Shown here: positions 1 to 10,231 of the stretch, piece after piece
Layout: each line of letters begins with the position of its first letter
How positions within the stretch are numbered: position 1 is the first letter of the stretch
NCBI GenBank assembly: GCA_945883565.1
Contig: CAMCXO010000007.1
Span: forward strand, 1-64,000
Length of the DNA stretch: 64,000 nucleotides
Origin: Chryseobacterium gleum
Lineage (GTDB): Bacteria > Bacteroidota > Bacteroidia > Flavobacteriales > Schleiferiaceae
Direction: 5' to 3'
Made by a program: the position numbers and the translations under genes
Notes under the pieces: model-generated
Seen by the model: only the letters and a program-made list of their open reading frames with translations
Database searches by the model: none
What the model was told of the DNA's origin: nothing

Positions 1-384
1 AGCAAAGAGCGATTGAATTATAATGATCTACCCTCAAAACTTAAAACCCATAGGAACAGAACTTCTTTTTTTGATCGATTTAAAGTAGTAGCTGCCGACT
101 TGGCATATTCACAAACTGTAGTAGCGCACATTGCCAAAGACGGGCATTATTACATCCATCCAGACCTCCACCAAAATCGTTCCATTAGTGTTAGAGAAGC
201 CGCACGACTTCAGTCCTTCCCTGATGACTATTATTTTGAAGGAGAAAAGGAAGAGGCAAATAGAACGGCTGCATTTAAACAAATTGGTAATGCAGTTCCG
301 CCTTTGATGGCAGAGAAAATCGCTGAAGCAACTAAACTTTTTTTATTAAATCAAATAATGCAGAACGGAAGCAATCCAACATGA
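1..384 (+). CDS. drmMII: DNA (cytosine-5-)-methyltransferase, C-terminal part (DrmMII-like)
   Basis: The reading frame is open at the left edge, so only the last 127 residues are visible; the catalytic PCQ motif and AdoMet site lie upstream. Two C5-methyltransferase motifs are clear: motif IX ([15 protein letters not shown]) and motif X ([17 protein letters not shown]). The family transfers a methyl group from AdoMet to cytosine C5. Its stop overlaps the start of the next gene (ATGA, 381-384), so it belongs to the operon that runs through drmB. In class 2 DISARM the 5mC methyltransferase marks host DNA as self; that role is inferred from the neighbours. A methyltransferase of an unrelated restriction system is less likely given the overlap. 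Confidence 0.85.
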   Translation, partial: SKERLNYNDLPSKLKTHRNRTSFFDRFKVVAADLAYSQTVVAHIAKDGHYYIHPDLHQNRSISVREAARLQSFPDDYYFEGEKEEANRTAAFKQIGNAVPPLMAEKIAEATKLFLLNQIMQNGSNPT

Positions 385-2888
385 ATAAAGAATTAATAGA
401 GAAACTGCAATATTCTTATTTTAATAGTAGTGAATTTCATTCTCTTCCATTGACTATGAAAGATTCACTTCAACTTATATATGATTTTTTTTCAAGTAAC
501 ACGACCAACAAGCTTTGTTTGGTTTTTCCGTCAAAAGAATATTCTGCTCAATGGATATCTGTGCCATCTGTTTTGTTTCTAATTGAAAATGACTACAAGC
601 TATACAAAGAGGAAATCTTTGCATCATTCAGGCAATATAATCTTGGTGATAAATTAAAACTCAACGGGGATGCAATTGTTGAATGGACAGGCATCAAAAA
701 CAACTCTGTAGCTTTTAGAGCGGGCAAGGAGCCAAACATTGCAACTTTCACTATTGACATTACCCAGTCAATAAAACTCCAACGCACAGAACAAACAAGA
801 CAACTCTCAACTCTAAAAAGAGTTAAGCAGGCCCTTCCGGGGAAAATCATTACTCCAACTGACGAATTGTTGGAAATAAATACTTACGGTAACAAGGCGT
901 TCATGAAAAACAAAATTTGCCTTGTAAGTAAATTCAAATCTTACGATGATTCTATTGAAGATATAGCAATGAATCTTGCTGCGTTACCTGAATATTTCCA
1001 GGGCAGTAAGATTGATGAAAACGGTGCAGCAGACAAAAACAGCCCACTTCTTATTTCAAACAACCTTTCTACTCTTGCATTGTATGTTACGCTTTCTTCA
1101 AGTTCAGTTTCAAAAATTATCATTGATGGATTTTCCGCCATACAGGAAAGAGAAACAGATTTTTCAGACATTGATGTAAAAAACATTCCAACAATTCTAA
1201 TTACGGATTTATCAGAGATTGAACGTTTTGAAACCATCGGTAAGTATGGCTTTGAGTTTTTCAATTTCACAAAAGAAATTTTAAAACTTGACCATTCAGC
1301 ACACCTTTCTCCATTTCATTCTTTTGAGAAGAAGCTGAGAAAATATATTTCGTTCAATGTTGTAAAAGAGATTTGCCAAGATGCAGAACTTGAAGCAACC
1401 ACACAAAAAATTCATTCTATTGAAAAGGATGAATCAAACAATGATTTGACTTCTCTGAAAATTTCTCTCATTCAGTTGACCAATCTTGTTTCAAGAATTG
1501 CACACATACCAGTCCCAGAAGAAATTTCAGTTCTCAATTCAAAAATTAACGCCATTGAAAACTTGTTTCTCCGGTGCAGAATGTGGTTAGGTGATTCTCA
1601 CGAACCGATTGAGGAAAGCATTTCACTTTTAAAATCGGTTATTGCAAGGTTCGCAACACAGCCATCTGAAAAGTGTGCAAGGTTGAAAACCCTCATGAGT
1701 TCAAAGCATTATGATTACATCATTTGCTCTACCGAAGCAGAGGCAAAAGCATTGGATGATTCGCTTCCGGCACACATTCAGAAACCAAGAGTAATATCTG
1801 TTGCCGATGTGAACGACAAATTACTTACAAGCAAACCACAGGTAGCAATTCTTACGGGATGGGCTAAATCAAACAATATCAACAGAATTCTTTCATCATT
1901 TCTATTCTCTGAACTCACAGTTCTGTTCTATCAGTTTGAAAACAAGTATTACAACTCTTTGCAAAGAAGAAACAAACAATATAGTGAGAACATTAAGGCA
2001 ACCATAAACAGCAAAGGCGTTCGTTCAGAAACTGATTCTGCAAAGCGAAAAGGTTTCTGCGATTTATATAAAGAAGATGAAGTAAGTGAAACAACTTCTG
2101 AAAGTCCGTTTGACATTTTAGCTTTTGAACTCAAACTTGACAATGCACTGTATTCAAGATATGAAGCAAAAGGAAATTTAATTGATAGCATAAAAGCAAA
2201 ACGAATTGTATTTGAAAGTGACTTTTTTACTTATACAACTGAATCGCACAAATTTTTAGTCATTAATGAATTGATTGCAAGAAAGGGCAAGAAAGCAAAT
2301 ATTTTCAGGAGAAAAGTTGAAACATTACAAACGGGTGATGTGATTGCATTTATCAACACCGACAGAGATATTTTGGTTGAGTTGGTTGAGAAAAATACCA
2401 ACACAAAAGAACTGGCTTCTGTAAAACTGTGGACAGAGCTTTGGAAAAATCTCTTGAAAGATTACTACGCTTCAATCGGAAGTGATTTCAAAAAATTAGT
2501 AGCGGATTTGCGGAAGAATGACTGCAAGAAACATGAGGTTACCATCAGAACATGGTTGCAAGACGAAAGCCGAATTGGTCCCGATGATGATGCTGACCTA
2601 ATAAGCATAGCACTACTAACAAACTCAAATCATTTGAATGAAAATATCACAACAGTCAGAGAGGCAATCAGAAAAATGACTGGCTGGAGAATGAAAGCAT
2701 CTGACTTTATCACCGACAAAATCAAAGCAAAGATTCATGAGTTTGCAGACAATTCCATCATCAATAAAAAGATTTCAGTTGAAGGATTAGGTAGTGTATT
2801 TGTTTTGAAAGTTATAGAGATTTCGAATGCTTGGGAGAGTATTGAGGCTCGTCATGCAAACAGGTTACTTCAAAAAGAAATTAACTGA
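381..2888 (+). CDS. drmE: DISARM-associated protein DrmE (probable)
   Basis: 835 residues, close to the length I remember for DrmE, the class 2 DISARM protein of unknown biochemical activity. No Walker A or nuclease motif is visible. The segment around residues 245-300 has hydrophobic strands ending in acidic residues ([14 protein letters not shown]) that resemble a degenerate helicase-like fold. The C-terminal third contains a TGDVIAF stretch and Trp-rich helices. It overlaps the methyltransferase by 4 nt and the next gene by 1 nt (TGATG). The identification rests on length, on the position between a 5mC methyltransferase and drmA/drmB, and on general resemblance, not on a diagnostic motif. 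Codon use is A/T-rich with GCA for Ala, like the rest of this operon. Confidence 0.7.
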   Translation: MNKELIEKLQYSYFNSSEFHSLPLTMKDSLQLIYDFFSSNTTNKLCLVFPSKEYSAQWISVPSVLFLIENDYKLYKEEIFASFRQYNLGDKLKLNGDAIVEWTGIKNNSVAFRAGKEPNIATFTIDITQSIKLQRTEQTRQLSTLKRVKQALPGKIITPTDELLEINTYGNKAFMKNKICLVSKFKSYDDSIEDIAMNLAALPEYFQGSKIDENGAADKNSPLLISNNLSTLALYVTLSSSSVSKIIIDGFSAIQERETDFSDIDVKNIPTILITDLSEIERFETIGKYGFEFFNFTKEILKLDHSAHLSPFHSFEKKLRKYISFNVVKEICQDAELEATTQKIHSIEKDESNNDLTSLKISLIQLTNLVSRIAHIPVPEEISVLNSKINAIENLFLRCRMWLGDSHEPIEESISLLKSVIARFATQPSEKCARLKTLMSSKHYDYIICSTEAEAKALDDSLPAHIQKPRVISVADVNDKLLTSKPQVAILTGWAKSNNINRILSSFLFSELTVLFYQFENKYYNSLQRRNKQYSENIKATINSKGVRSETDSAKRKGFCDLYKEDEVSETTSESPFDILAFELKLDNALYSRYEAKGNLIDSIKAKRIVFESDFFTYTTESHKFLVINELIARKGKKANIFRRKVETLQTGDVIAFINTDRDILVELVEKNTNTKELASVKLWTELWKNLLKDYYASIGSDFKKLVADLRKNDCKKHEVTIRTWLQDESRIGPDDDADLISIALLTNSNHLNENITTVREAIRKMTGWRMKASDFITDKIKAKIHEFADNSIINKKISVEGLGSVFVLKVIEISNAWESIEARHANRLLQKEIN

Positions 2889-4627
2889 TGGCAAAACTGC
2901 TACCACCATATATTGATAAAAGCTGCAAAAGCACGGGTGAGAAAATGCTGTTTGATATTTTCAAGAATAGCCAGTTCACCAAAGATTGGATTGTGCTTCA
3001 TTCACTCAACTTATCGCAGCATACAGTTCGTTTATATGGTGAAATTGATTTTCTGATTTTGATTCCAAGCGGTGGCATTTTTGTAATGGAAGTTAAAGGC
3101 GGTGATGTAAAATGTATTGACGGGGTTTGGCACTACACAAACAAATTCAATGTAACAAACACAAGCAATTTAGGTCCATTCAACCAAGCAAGAGATGCAA
3201 TGTTCTCATTGCGTTCAGCTATTGAAAAAGAATTCGGCAAAGGACACAAGTTCACAAAAATTCTTTCCGGCTTTTTTTGTGCATTCCCACACATCAGTTT
3301 TAACAAACACAGTGTTGAATATGAACCCTGGCAGATTCTTGATAAAGATTTTATCAAAAATGGTACGGAAACGTTTTTTCAGAATCTTGTAAATCAATTC
3401 ACCAACAAACACAAAAACCAAAGGTGGTTTTCAGAAAAGGATTCATTGCCTGATAAAAACGATTTGAATTCTCTTTGCGATTTTCTGAGAGGAGATTTTG
3501 AAAGAGTGCGGACAGTAAAAGAACGGTTAACTGAGTTTGACAAGGAAGTAAAAAAATACACCGAAGAACAATACAGAATTCTTGATTCAATCGAATTGAA
3601 TGAAAGAAGTGTTACACAGGGAAGTGCAGGCACGGGAAAGACAATGATTGCAATTGAATCGGCAGTGAGAGCCGCAGCAGCAGGAAAAACTGTTTTCCTT
3701 ACTTGTTACAACCGCTTAATTGGAGAGTGGATGCAGAAACAAGTTGAAGAATGGAAAGACAAAATTACAGTTTCAAGTTTGCACAGTTTCTTATTTGAGC
3801 AGTCAAAAGGATTTGACTACGATAAAGCACAGAGTAGTAAGCAGGATTTCTACAGCAAGTATTTACCAGTTTTGCTGAAAGATATTTATCAAAAAGGAAT
3901 AAGCAAAAAGTTTGACAAGTTGATTGTTGATGAGGGTCAGGACTTAATCAGAGAAGAATATCTTAAACTGTTTGATTCGATGGTAACAGGTGGTTTACAA
4001 AACGGCAATTGGGAAATATATGGTGATTTTGAAAGGCAAGCAATCTATGCTCAGTTGACAAGAGCAGAAATGCTTGATTTGCTGAAAGTTTCAGGTCAAC
4101 ATTCAAACTTTCTGCTCAAAATAAATTGCCGGAATACTAAGCAAGTTGGAGAAGAAACCTCTCTGATTTCCGGATTTGAGAAGCCACCATTTTTGTTGGA
4201 ACATCTTGAAGGAATTCCTGTTGAATACATTTTCTACAATGATGAAGCAAATCAGAAAACCTTGCTTTCACAGCAGCTGCAAAAACTTTCATCAAAGAAT
4301 CTTCCATTGAATGAGTTGGTGATTATCTCACCAAGAAAATTTGAAAACTCATGTTCTGATTCAGTTCCAGGTTTTTCAATCAGAGAACTAAAAAACAACA
4401 GTGAAATTTCACCGACACAAAGTTTCTATGGCTTTGCAACTATTCAGTCATATAAAGGCATGGAAAGCAATTATGTTTTGATAACCGACATTGAAGATTT
4501 ATCAAGTGAAACCGCCAAGTCGATTTTGTATGTTGGAATGAGTAGAGCACGATACGGACTGTTTCTTTTCATTTCCGAATCAATGAGAAACGAATACAGG
4601 GAAATTCTTAAACGCAAACTCAATTAG
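2888..4627 (+). CDS. NERD-domain nuclease fused to SF1 (UvrD-like) helicase
   Basis: 579 residues in two parts. Residues about 15-85 are a NERD (nuclease-related) domain with an apparently complete PD-(D/E)xK set: E18, D54 (in GEIDFLI), E68 and K70 (MEVKGG). From about 225 on is a superfamily 1 helicase/ATPase: a Q-motif-like TEEQYRILD, Walker A GSAGTGKT (245-252), DEGQD motif II (348-352), and a C-terminal YVGMSRARYGLFLF motif VI. The family is expected to unwind and probably cut DNA. It starts 1 nt inside drmE and ends 1 nt before drmA, so it is translated as part of the DISARM operon. It is not one of the DISARM genes I know. I infer that it supplies a nuclease or motor function in place of, or beside, DrmC. 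Confidence 0.85.
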   Translation: MAKLLPPYIDKSCKSTGEKMLFDIFKNSQFTKDWIVLHSLNLSQHTVRLYGEIDFLILIPSGGIFVMEVKGGDVKCIDGVWHYTNKFNVTNTSNLGPFNQARDAMFSLRSAIEKEFGKGHKFTKILSGFFCAFPHISFNKHSVEYEPWQILDKDFIKNGTETFFQNLVNQFTNKHKNQRWFSEKDSLPDKNDLNSLCDFLRGDFERVRTVKERLTEFDKEVKKYTEEQYRILDSIELNERSVTQGSAGTGKTMIAIESAVRAAAAGKTVFLTCYNRLIGEWMQKQVEEWKDKITVSSLHSFLFEQSKGFDYDKAQSSKQDFYSKYLPVLLKDIYQKGISKKFDKLIVDEGQDLIREEYLKLFDSMVTGGLQNGNWEIYGDFERQAIYAQLTRAEMLDLLKVSGQHSNFLLKINCRNTKQVGEETSLISGFEKPPFLLEHLEGIPVEYIFYNDEANQKTLLSQQLQKLSSKNLPLNELVIISPRKFENSCSDSVPGFSIRELKNNSEISPTQSFYGFATIQSYKGMESNYVLITDIEDLSSETAKSILYVGMSRARYGLFLFISESMRNEYREILKRKLN

Positions 4628-4628
4628 C

Positions 4629-7600
4629 ATGAGAGCCGATATTTTAAAATTCATAAAAAGGGAATTGATAGGTCCTGACCCAATCAAACCTCACATACAG
4701 GAGAACGGAGAAGAAATTTTATTGAACGAACCACCGAGATTGCGGTATGGTGCAGGTGTTTTATTTCCAAGAGCAGCAACAATTGAAAAACTTGATTCCA
4801 CTTCAACCGAAGAAGAAAAGGTCTTGGAAAAACTTGAAGATGAAAAGAAAGTAGTTGACGACCCTGTAATAGCAGAAGACAGCAAAGCACCGGTTGATAT
4901 GGCAGAGGATTTTGAAGAAGAAATAGGACTCGCAAATTCTTTTCTCCCTTCTGCAATGGGATTCAGTTGCTTTTCAAAAATTCCAAAAGACGGATTCACA
5001 ATTAAAGTCAGTGTTGGTGTTTATGAAATCAAAGGATACAGTTATCAGAAAGAAGATGCAACCATAGTAACAAGAAAAGCATATTACAGAACTCCACTTG
5101 ATCAGGAATTTGTTTTAACCGCAAATGAAATTCCAACACAGTCGGGAAAGAATATTGACAAAATTCTTGTTGACAAAAACGGGAAGGAGATAAATCTCAA
5201 ACTGAATCTCCGTAACAGAACTCATGGAAATGATTCTGGCAAAAATATTCATCTTCTCACATTTACTTTGATAAATCAGAATACAGGAGGGGCAGAGAAT
5301 ATCAAGAATGAAGATTGTTTCTTTCAGGTTTCTTTTTCAGTAAGTGCAAACGAAAAATGTTTTTGTCCTTACAAAGCAGCAGCATCTAAAACAGACAAGG
5401 ACGATGAAAGATCAAATCTGCTTTTGTTCAGAAAGAAAAAAACTTTTGCAGTAGGTCATGGATGTTCGCCATCATGGAATGATAAAGACATTGAATTTAC
5501 TGATTCAATTACAACCGAAGCAATTCCTGCTTATGAAATAAAACCAATCGTTCCTAATGAATTGAAAAGTGTTGAACTGAAAATGTTTGACCTGTCTGAT
5601 TTGTCGGACAAGGACATTACAGCAAATCTTATCAAACTCAGTTCGGAATATGAAGGATGGATAAATGAGCAAGAGAAAATTGCGAACGCAGAATTGAAAG
5701 ATGAACTTTTAGAAACTGCATTGCGCCACATTGAAAGTTGCCGTTTGTGTTTGCAAAGAATGAAGGAAGGAGTTGACTTACTCAACAACAATGAAAAAGT
5801 TAATCGTGCTTTCAGGTTAATGAATCGCGCAATGATTTTGCAGCAAATAAACTATAGTGTAAAGACACGAAACTGGAAAATTGCAAATGGTCAGGTTGGA
5901 GAACTTGACTTGCCACAAGTTGAAGGTAGAGAGAAAGGCGTTTTTCCAAACATGCTGGATGAAAATAGTTATCCGTGCAATCCAAAAACAGGAAACTTGT
6001 TAGTCGGCTCTTGGAGACCGTTTCAACTTGCCTTTATCTTAATGAACCTGAATTCCATGTTGGATGCTAATCACGCAGACAGAGAAATGGTTGACTTGAT
6101 TTGGTTTCCGACTGGTGGAGGAAAAACAGAAGCATACTTGGGTTTGTCAGCGTTTACAATTTTCCTGAAAAGATTAAAAGACAAAAACGATTCAGGCACA
6201 ACTGTGTTGATGCGTTACACATTGCGACTGCTAACAGCACAACAATTTCAAAGAGCAGCAGCATTGATTTGTGCTTGTGATAAAATCAGAAAAGAGAACG
6301 AAGAAGAATTAGGTGCAGCAAGAATTTCTATTGGACTTTGGGTTGGAGAGTTGACACCGAACAAAAGAGATGCAGCGAGAAAAGCATTTCAGATAATGGA
6401 GCAAGGCAGAGAAGAAGAGAATCCTTTCATCGTTTTGAAATGTCCGTGGTGCGGTTCTCAAATGGGTTACCTGAAAGAAGCGAGAACAAACAAAGTGAAG
6501 GGCTACAAGAGAAGAAAGGTAGGAACGAAAGAAACAATTGTTTACCAGTGCGACAATCAGCAATGTGATTTTTCAAAACCCGATTTCAATTTGCCATTGG
6601 TTGTAATTGACGAAGATATTTATGACAATCCTCCTACTCTCTTAATCGGAACAGTTGACAAGTTTGCAATGCTTACATGGAGACCGGAAGCAAAAGCCCT
6701 TTTTGGTTTCAGAGGAAACGACAGACCATTTTCTCCACCGGAATTAATTATCCAGGACGAGTTGCATTTGATTTCGGGTCCGTTGGGTTCAATGGTTGGT
6801 TTATATGAAACAATGATTGAGGAACTCTGCACAGCAAATAACATCAAACCAAAAATTATTGCATCGTCAGCAACAATCAGCAGAGCCAAAGAACAAATCA
6901 ATTCGCTTTATGGACGAGGCACAAACAATGTCAATATTTTCCCCGCACAATGTTTAAGTGCAGGTGATTCATTCTTTGCATATGAGGACACATCAAGCGC
7001 AGGCAGAATTTACACAGGCATATTTGCATCTGCTCTACCTTCACACGCAACTGCACAGGTAAGGATTTTGTCCGCTTTACTTCAATCAGTAAAATCAATT
7101 TCGGTTGCAGATGAGATTTTGCGTGACCCTTACTGGACAGCATTGACATACTTCAATAGTATTCGTGAGTTAGGTCATGCAGCTACACTCATTCGTGCAG
7201 ACATAAGGGAATACATGAATTCAATCTGGATTCGGAAAGCAATCAAAGGTGATGAAAGACGATTTATCAATCGTGATATTGAACTCACAAGCCGTATCAA
7301 CAGCAATGACATTCCTGAATATTTAGAACAACTTTCAAAATCATGGACGGGCGATAAAACAGAATACCCGGTCGATGTTTGTCTTGCAACGAATATGATT
7401 TCAGTTGGCGTTGATATTCCACGATTAGGTTTAATGACTGTAATCGGACAACCGAAGACAACTTCTGAATACATTCAGGCAACAAGCCGTGTTGGTCGTT
7501 CAAAAAAAGGTCCCGGACTTGTCTTTACAATTTACAATTGTTCAAAGCCGAGAGACCGTTCTCACTTTGAACATTTCCAGGAATACCATTCAAAAATTTA

Positions 7601-8039
7601 TAGCAAGGTGGAACCAACAAGTGTCACTCCTTTTTCAGCACCGGCTAGAGAAAGAGGGTTGCATGCAATCTTAGTCGGACTGATTAGATTTTACTCAACA
7701 GACCAAAGTGCAAGCACACCAAGACCTTTTCCTCAAAAAGAAATTATTGAAAGAGTAACTCAAATAATTTTTGATAGAGTTCATTTGATTGATGAGGAGG
7801 AATACGAAAAGACATTAGAACTCATTGAAGAAAAACTGGACTATTGGAAAAATGAATTGCCACTTGTTTACGGTTCATTCGGAAAGCAAATAAATATTCC
7901 GTTAATGTATCCGGCAGGAACAAATCCATCAGAAGATATTAAAGCAAGAGCATGGTCAACACCAACATCAATGAGAAATGTTGATTCAACTTGTGAAGCG
8001 TATGTTATTCCGGCAGAATACTTAAACATTGACAATTAA
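4629..8039 (+). CDS. drmA: DISARM helicase DrmA
   Basis: 1136 residues. Superfamily 2 helicase signature: Walker A PTGGGKTEA near residue 495, motif II DELH near 710, and motifs V/VI (TNMISVGVDIPRLG, QATSRVGRS) near 925-955. A Cys cluster between the motor lobes (CPWCG near 604 and CDNQQC near 640) suggests a zinc site. The N-terminal 450 residues carry no motif I recognise and include an acidic, Glu/Lys-rich stretch near 55-105. DrmA is the ATP-dependent motor of DISARM and forms a complex with DrmB. It starts 2 nt after the NERD-helicase stop codon and is followed by drmB after 3 nt. The adjacent DUF1998 gene makes the assignment firm. Confidence 0.9.
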   Translation: MRADILKFIKRELIGPDPIKPHIQENGEEILLNEPPRLRYGAGVLFPRAATIEKLDSTSTEEEKVLEKLEDEKKVVDDPVIAEDSKAPVDMAEDFEEEIGLANSFLPSAMGFSCFSKIPKDGFTIKVSVGVYEIKGYSYQKEDATIVTRKAYYRTPLDQEFVLTANEIPTQSGKNIDKILVDKNGKEINLKLNLRNRTHGNDSGKNIHLLTFTLINQNTGGAENIKNEDCFFQVSFSVSANEKCFCPYKAAASKTDKDDERSNLLLFRKKKTFAVGHGCSPSWNDKDIEFTDSITTEAIPAYEIKPIVPNELKSVELKMFDLSDLSDKDITANLIKLSSEYEGWINEQEKIANAELKDELLETALRHIESCRLCLQRMKEGVDLLNNNEKVNRAFRLMNRAMILQQINYSVKTRNWKIANGQVGELDLPQVEGREKGVFPNMLDENSYPCNPKTGNLLVGSWRPFQLAFILMNLNSMLDANHADREMVDLIWFPTGGGKTEAYLGLSAFTIFLKRLKDKNDSGTTVLMRYTLRLLTAQQFQRAAALICACDKIRKENEEELGAARISIGLWVGELTPNKRDAARKAFQIMEQGREEENPFIVLKCPWCGSQMGYLKEARTNKVKGYKRRKVGTKETIVYQCDNQQCDFSKPDFNLPLVVIDEDIYDNPPTLLIGTVDKFAMLTWRPEAKALFGFRGNDRPFSPPELIIQDELHLISGPLGSMVGLYETMIEELCTANNIKPKIIASSATISRAKEQINSLYGRGTNNVNIFPAQCLSAGDSFFAYEDTSSAGRIYTGIFASALPSHATAQVRILSALLQSVKSISVADEILRDPYWTALTYFNSIRELGHAATLIRADIREYMNSIWIRKAIKGDERRFINRDIELTSRINSNDIPEYLEQLSKSWTGDKTEYPVDVCLATNMISVGVDIPRLGLMTVIGQPKTTSEYIQATSRVGRSKKGPGLVFTIYNCSKPRDRSHFEHFQEYHSKIYSKVEPTSVTPFSAPARERGLHAILVGLIRFYSTDQSASTPRPFPQKEIIERVTQIIFDRVHLIDEEEYEKTLELIEEKLDYWKNELPLVYGSFGKQINIPLMYPAGTNPSEDIKARAWSTPTSMRNVDSTCEAYVIPAEYLNIDN

Positions 8040-8042
8040 AAT

Positions 8043-9920
8043 ATGCCAGCTAAAAAACCAATAAGAAGGTCGCAGTTAATTTCTCCGTGGGGAGTTGGAC
8101 AAATGATAAATTTTCCAAAGGATGAATCATTGATGGTTGTCGGGCTTGATATGTGGGAAGAAAAATTCAGAACGATTTCTGAGTTAGATGAATTCAAAGT
8201 AACCGAAGAACGGTTAGCAAAACGATTAGGAGTAAAAGAATTCAGATTGCCGCCTGATTTCAGAGACCCAGGTCCGGGCGTTACAAATCCGTCACTGAAA
8301 ATTCCATTCGTAAGATTTCCACGGTGGCATTATTGCACCAGGTGCGGACATATGGAGAAAGTTTCTATTTACGATTCACAGAAACCAACTTGCTCAGGAA
8401 TTTCTTTTGGCTCAGGAAGGTCCTGTAACGAAATTGCAGAAAGGAAAAGACAGCGATTGATTCCGGTTCGCTTTATCACTATTTGTGAAAAGGGTCATAT
8501 TGAGGATTTTCCTTTTATGCAATGGGTGCATGACGGAGCTAATCCAGAAGGACAACATAATTTGAGATTGAGAGCAGGAAGAAGTTCAGGTGCATTATCT
8601 GGTATTGAAATTACTTGTAGTTGTGGGGCACACAAAACAATGGCAGGTGCTTTCAACGAAAAATCACTTACAAAAATTGGAGTTGCCTGTTCTGGTGGTA
8701 GACCGTGGTTAGGACAAGAAGTTGACAGAGGCAATGCGATTCATTGTGGAGATGACTTACGAGTAGTTCAAAAAGGTGCATCAAATGTGTACTTCTCACA
8801 AGTTCGCAGTTCAATCTATCTGCCTCAATGGGAAAAGTCGGTTGACAGGAGATTGGTTGAAGTGTTGGAAAAAAATTGGGGATTCCTTACAACAGGAATG
8901 GAAAACGAAAATTTTCAACGAATGCGATTTGAGTTAGTTGCAGAAAGAAATTTTGCAGAGGAAAAAAAGGAATTTTATACAGATAAATTATTAGAAGCGG
9001 CATCGAAAAGAATTAAAGGTGCTGACAATTCGAACACTGATGATTCTGAAGAAAAATACCGCAAGATGGAATATGATGCGATACTTTCAGAAGCAGGAGG
9101 TGAAAATCAAGACTTCTTTGTAACAAAAAATCAAGCGTATACTTATGATGATTTAGAAACAGGAGGAGCAATCTGCAATGGATTTACAAGCGTAGGTTTG
9201 TTGCACAAGTTGAGAGAGACAAGGGCATTCGTTGGGTTTTCAAGATGGCTTCCTGATGACGGAAAATCTTTGACTGAAAAAAAGAATTTTATAAAACTTG
9301 GGCAGCGTATTGAATGGCTTCCAGCAGTGGTCGTGAGAGGTGAAGGGGTTTTCTTTGAGTTCAATGAGAAGCGTTTGAAACAGTGGGCTGCAAAAGATGA
9401 AGTGATTAAGAGAGCCAAATTCCTATCCGACAATTACAACAGACCACGGGAAGCAAAAGGACAGAAACGAAGAGTCATAAAACCGGAGTTTGTTTTGATT
9501 CACACTTTTTCTCATTTGGTAATAAACCAGTTTAGCTACGAATGCGGTTACGGTAGTTCAGCATTGCGAGAAAGAATTTATTGCAACCTTGAATTTCCAA
9601 ATGAAACCATGAACGGAGTATTAATTTACACTGCATCAGGAGATTCGGAAGGTTCGTTAGGCGGTCTTGTAAGACAAGGCAAGCAAGGCAATCTTGAAAC
9701 GATAGTTTACAACGCAATTGAAAATGCAAGGTGGTGTTCAAGTGACCCAATCTGCATTGACAGTCACGGACAAGGTCCGAACTCATGCAATCTTGCAGCT
9801 TGTCATAACTGTTCGCTTTTACCTGAAACTTGTTGTGAAGAATCAAACATGCTGCTTGATAGAGCAATGTTGATTGGAGAGTTGGACAATCCTTCACTTG
9901 GTTATTTCAATTACAAATAA
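8043..9920 (+). CDS. drmB: DISARM DUF1998 protein DrmB
   Basis: 625 residues. The N-terminus has the ISPWGVGQMINFP motif typical of DrmB. Zinc-ligand pairs follow: CTRCGHM near residue 98, CEKGHIEDFPF near 150, and a C-terminal Cys cluster (CNLAACHNCSLLPETCCEE, about 580-600) that marks DUF1998. In DISARM, DrmB binds DrmA and, as I recall structural work, the pair recognises DNA ends or overhangs. It is the last gene of the operon seen here. The expected next gene, drmC (phospholipase-D fold nuclease), is absent: no PLD HxK motif protein is encoded in the bases that follow. Codon use is A/T-rich as in the rest of the operon. Confidence 0.9.
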   Translation: MPAKKPIRRSQLISPWGVGQMINFPKDESLMVVGLDMWEEKFRTISELDEFKVTEERLAKRLGVKEFRLPPDFRDPGPGVTNPSLKIPFVRFPRWHYCTRCGHMEKVSIYDSQKPTCSGISFGSGRSCNEIAERKRQRLIPVRFITICEKGHIEDFPFMQWVHDGANPEGQHNLRLRAGRSSGALSGIEITCSCGAHKTMAGAFNEKSLTKIGVACSGGRPWLGQEVDRGNAIHCGDDLRVVQKGASNVYFSQVRSSIYLPQWEKSVDRRLVEVLEKNWGFLTTGMENENFQRMRFELVAERNFAEEKKEFYTDKLLEAASKRIKGADNSNTDDSEEKYRKMEYDAILSEAGGENQDFFVTKNQAYTYDDLETGGAICNGFTSVGLLHKLRETRAFVGFSRWLPDDGKSLTEKKNFIKLGQRIEWLPAVVVRGEGVFFEFNEKRLKQWAAKDEVIKRAKFLSDNYNRPREAKGQKRRVIKPEFVLIHTFSHLVINQFSYECGYGSSALRERIYCNLEFPNETMNGVLIYTASGDSEGSLGGLVRQGKQGNLETIVYNAIENARWCSSDPICIDSHGQGPNSCNLAACHNCSLLPETCCEESNMLLDRAMLIGELDNPSLGYFNYK

Positions 9921-10231
9921 TGATGGAAAGAAACGCCCTCATACAAAAAACACCCTCCTAAAAAAGCACAAGCCAACGCTGAAAGCAATTTTATAATGGG
10001 GTATTTTTTTTCACCTTCTGTGTTTTATTTTTTTTTTGCAACCGCACAACCCAAATAAATCCCCAATTCCCATTCTTTCCTTCGCCTCCTCGCTTTTAAA
10101 CCATAGTTTATCCACCCCCCCCCCTTCTCAACACCTTCCTTAAAACCCTAACGCACTCCAAATCAAGAACAAATAAAAACACTTGCGTAGCCGAATAGCT
10201 ACACCTACATTTGTAGCCAAATATCTTCACA
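9921..10231 (+). other. Non-coding junction between DISARM operon and ArsR operon
   Basis: No gene is supported here. The stretch has a run of ten T at 10028-10037 and a run of ten C at 10115-10124, both unusual for this window. Base usage changes from the A/T-rich DISARM side to the C-rich style of the downstream genes, so the island boundary probably lies here. I see no clear terminator hairpin and no attachment-site repeat by eye. Confidence 0.5.
10183..10217 (+). promoter_or_regulatory. Promoter and probable ArsR operator
   Basis: A Bacteroidetes promoter fits: TTG at 10183-10185, a 20-bp spacer, and TACATTTG at 10206-10213. Wrapped around it are an inverted repeat GTAGC (10187-10191)/GCTAC (10198-10202) and a direct repeat GTAGCC(G/A)AATA starting at 10187 and 10213. 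These positions would let the ArsR protein encoded 15 bp downstream repress its own operon. Confidence 0.6.
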
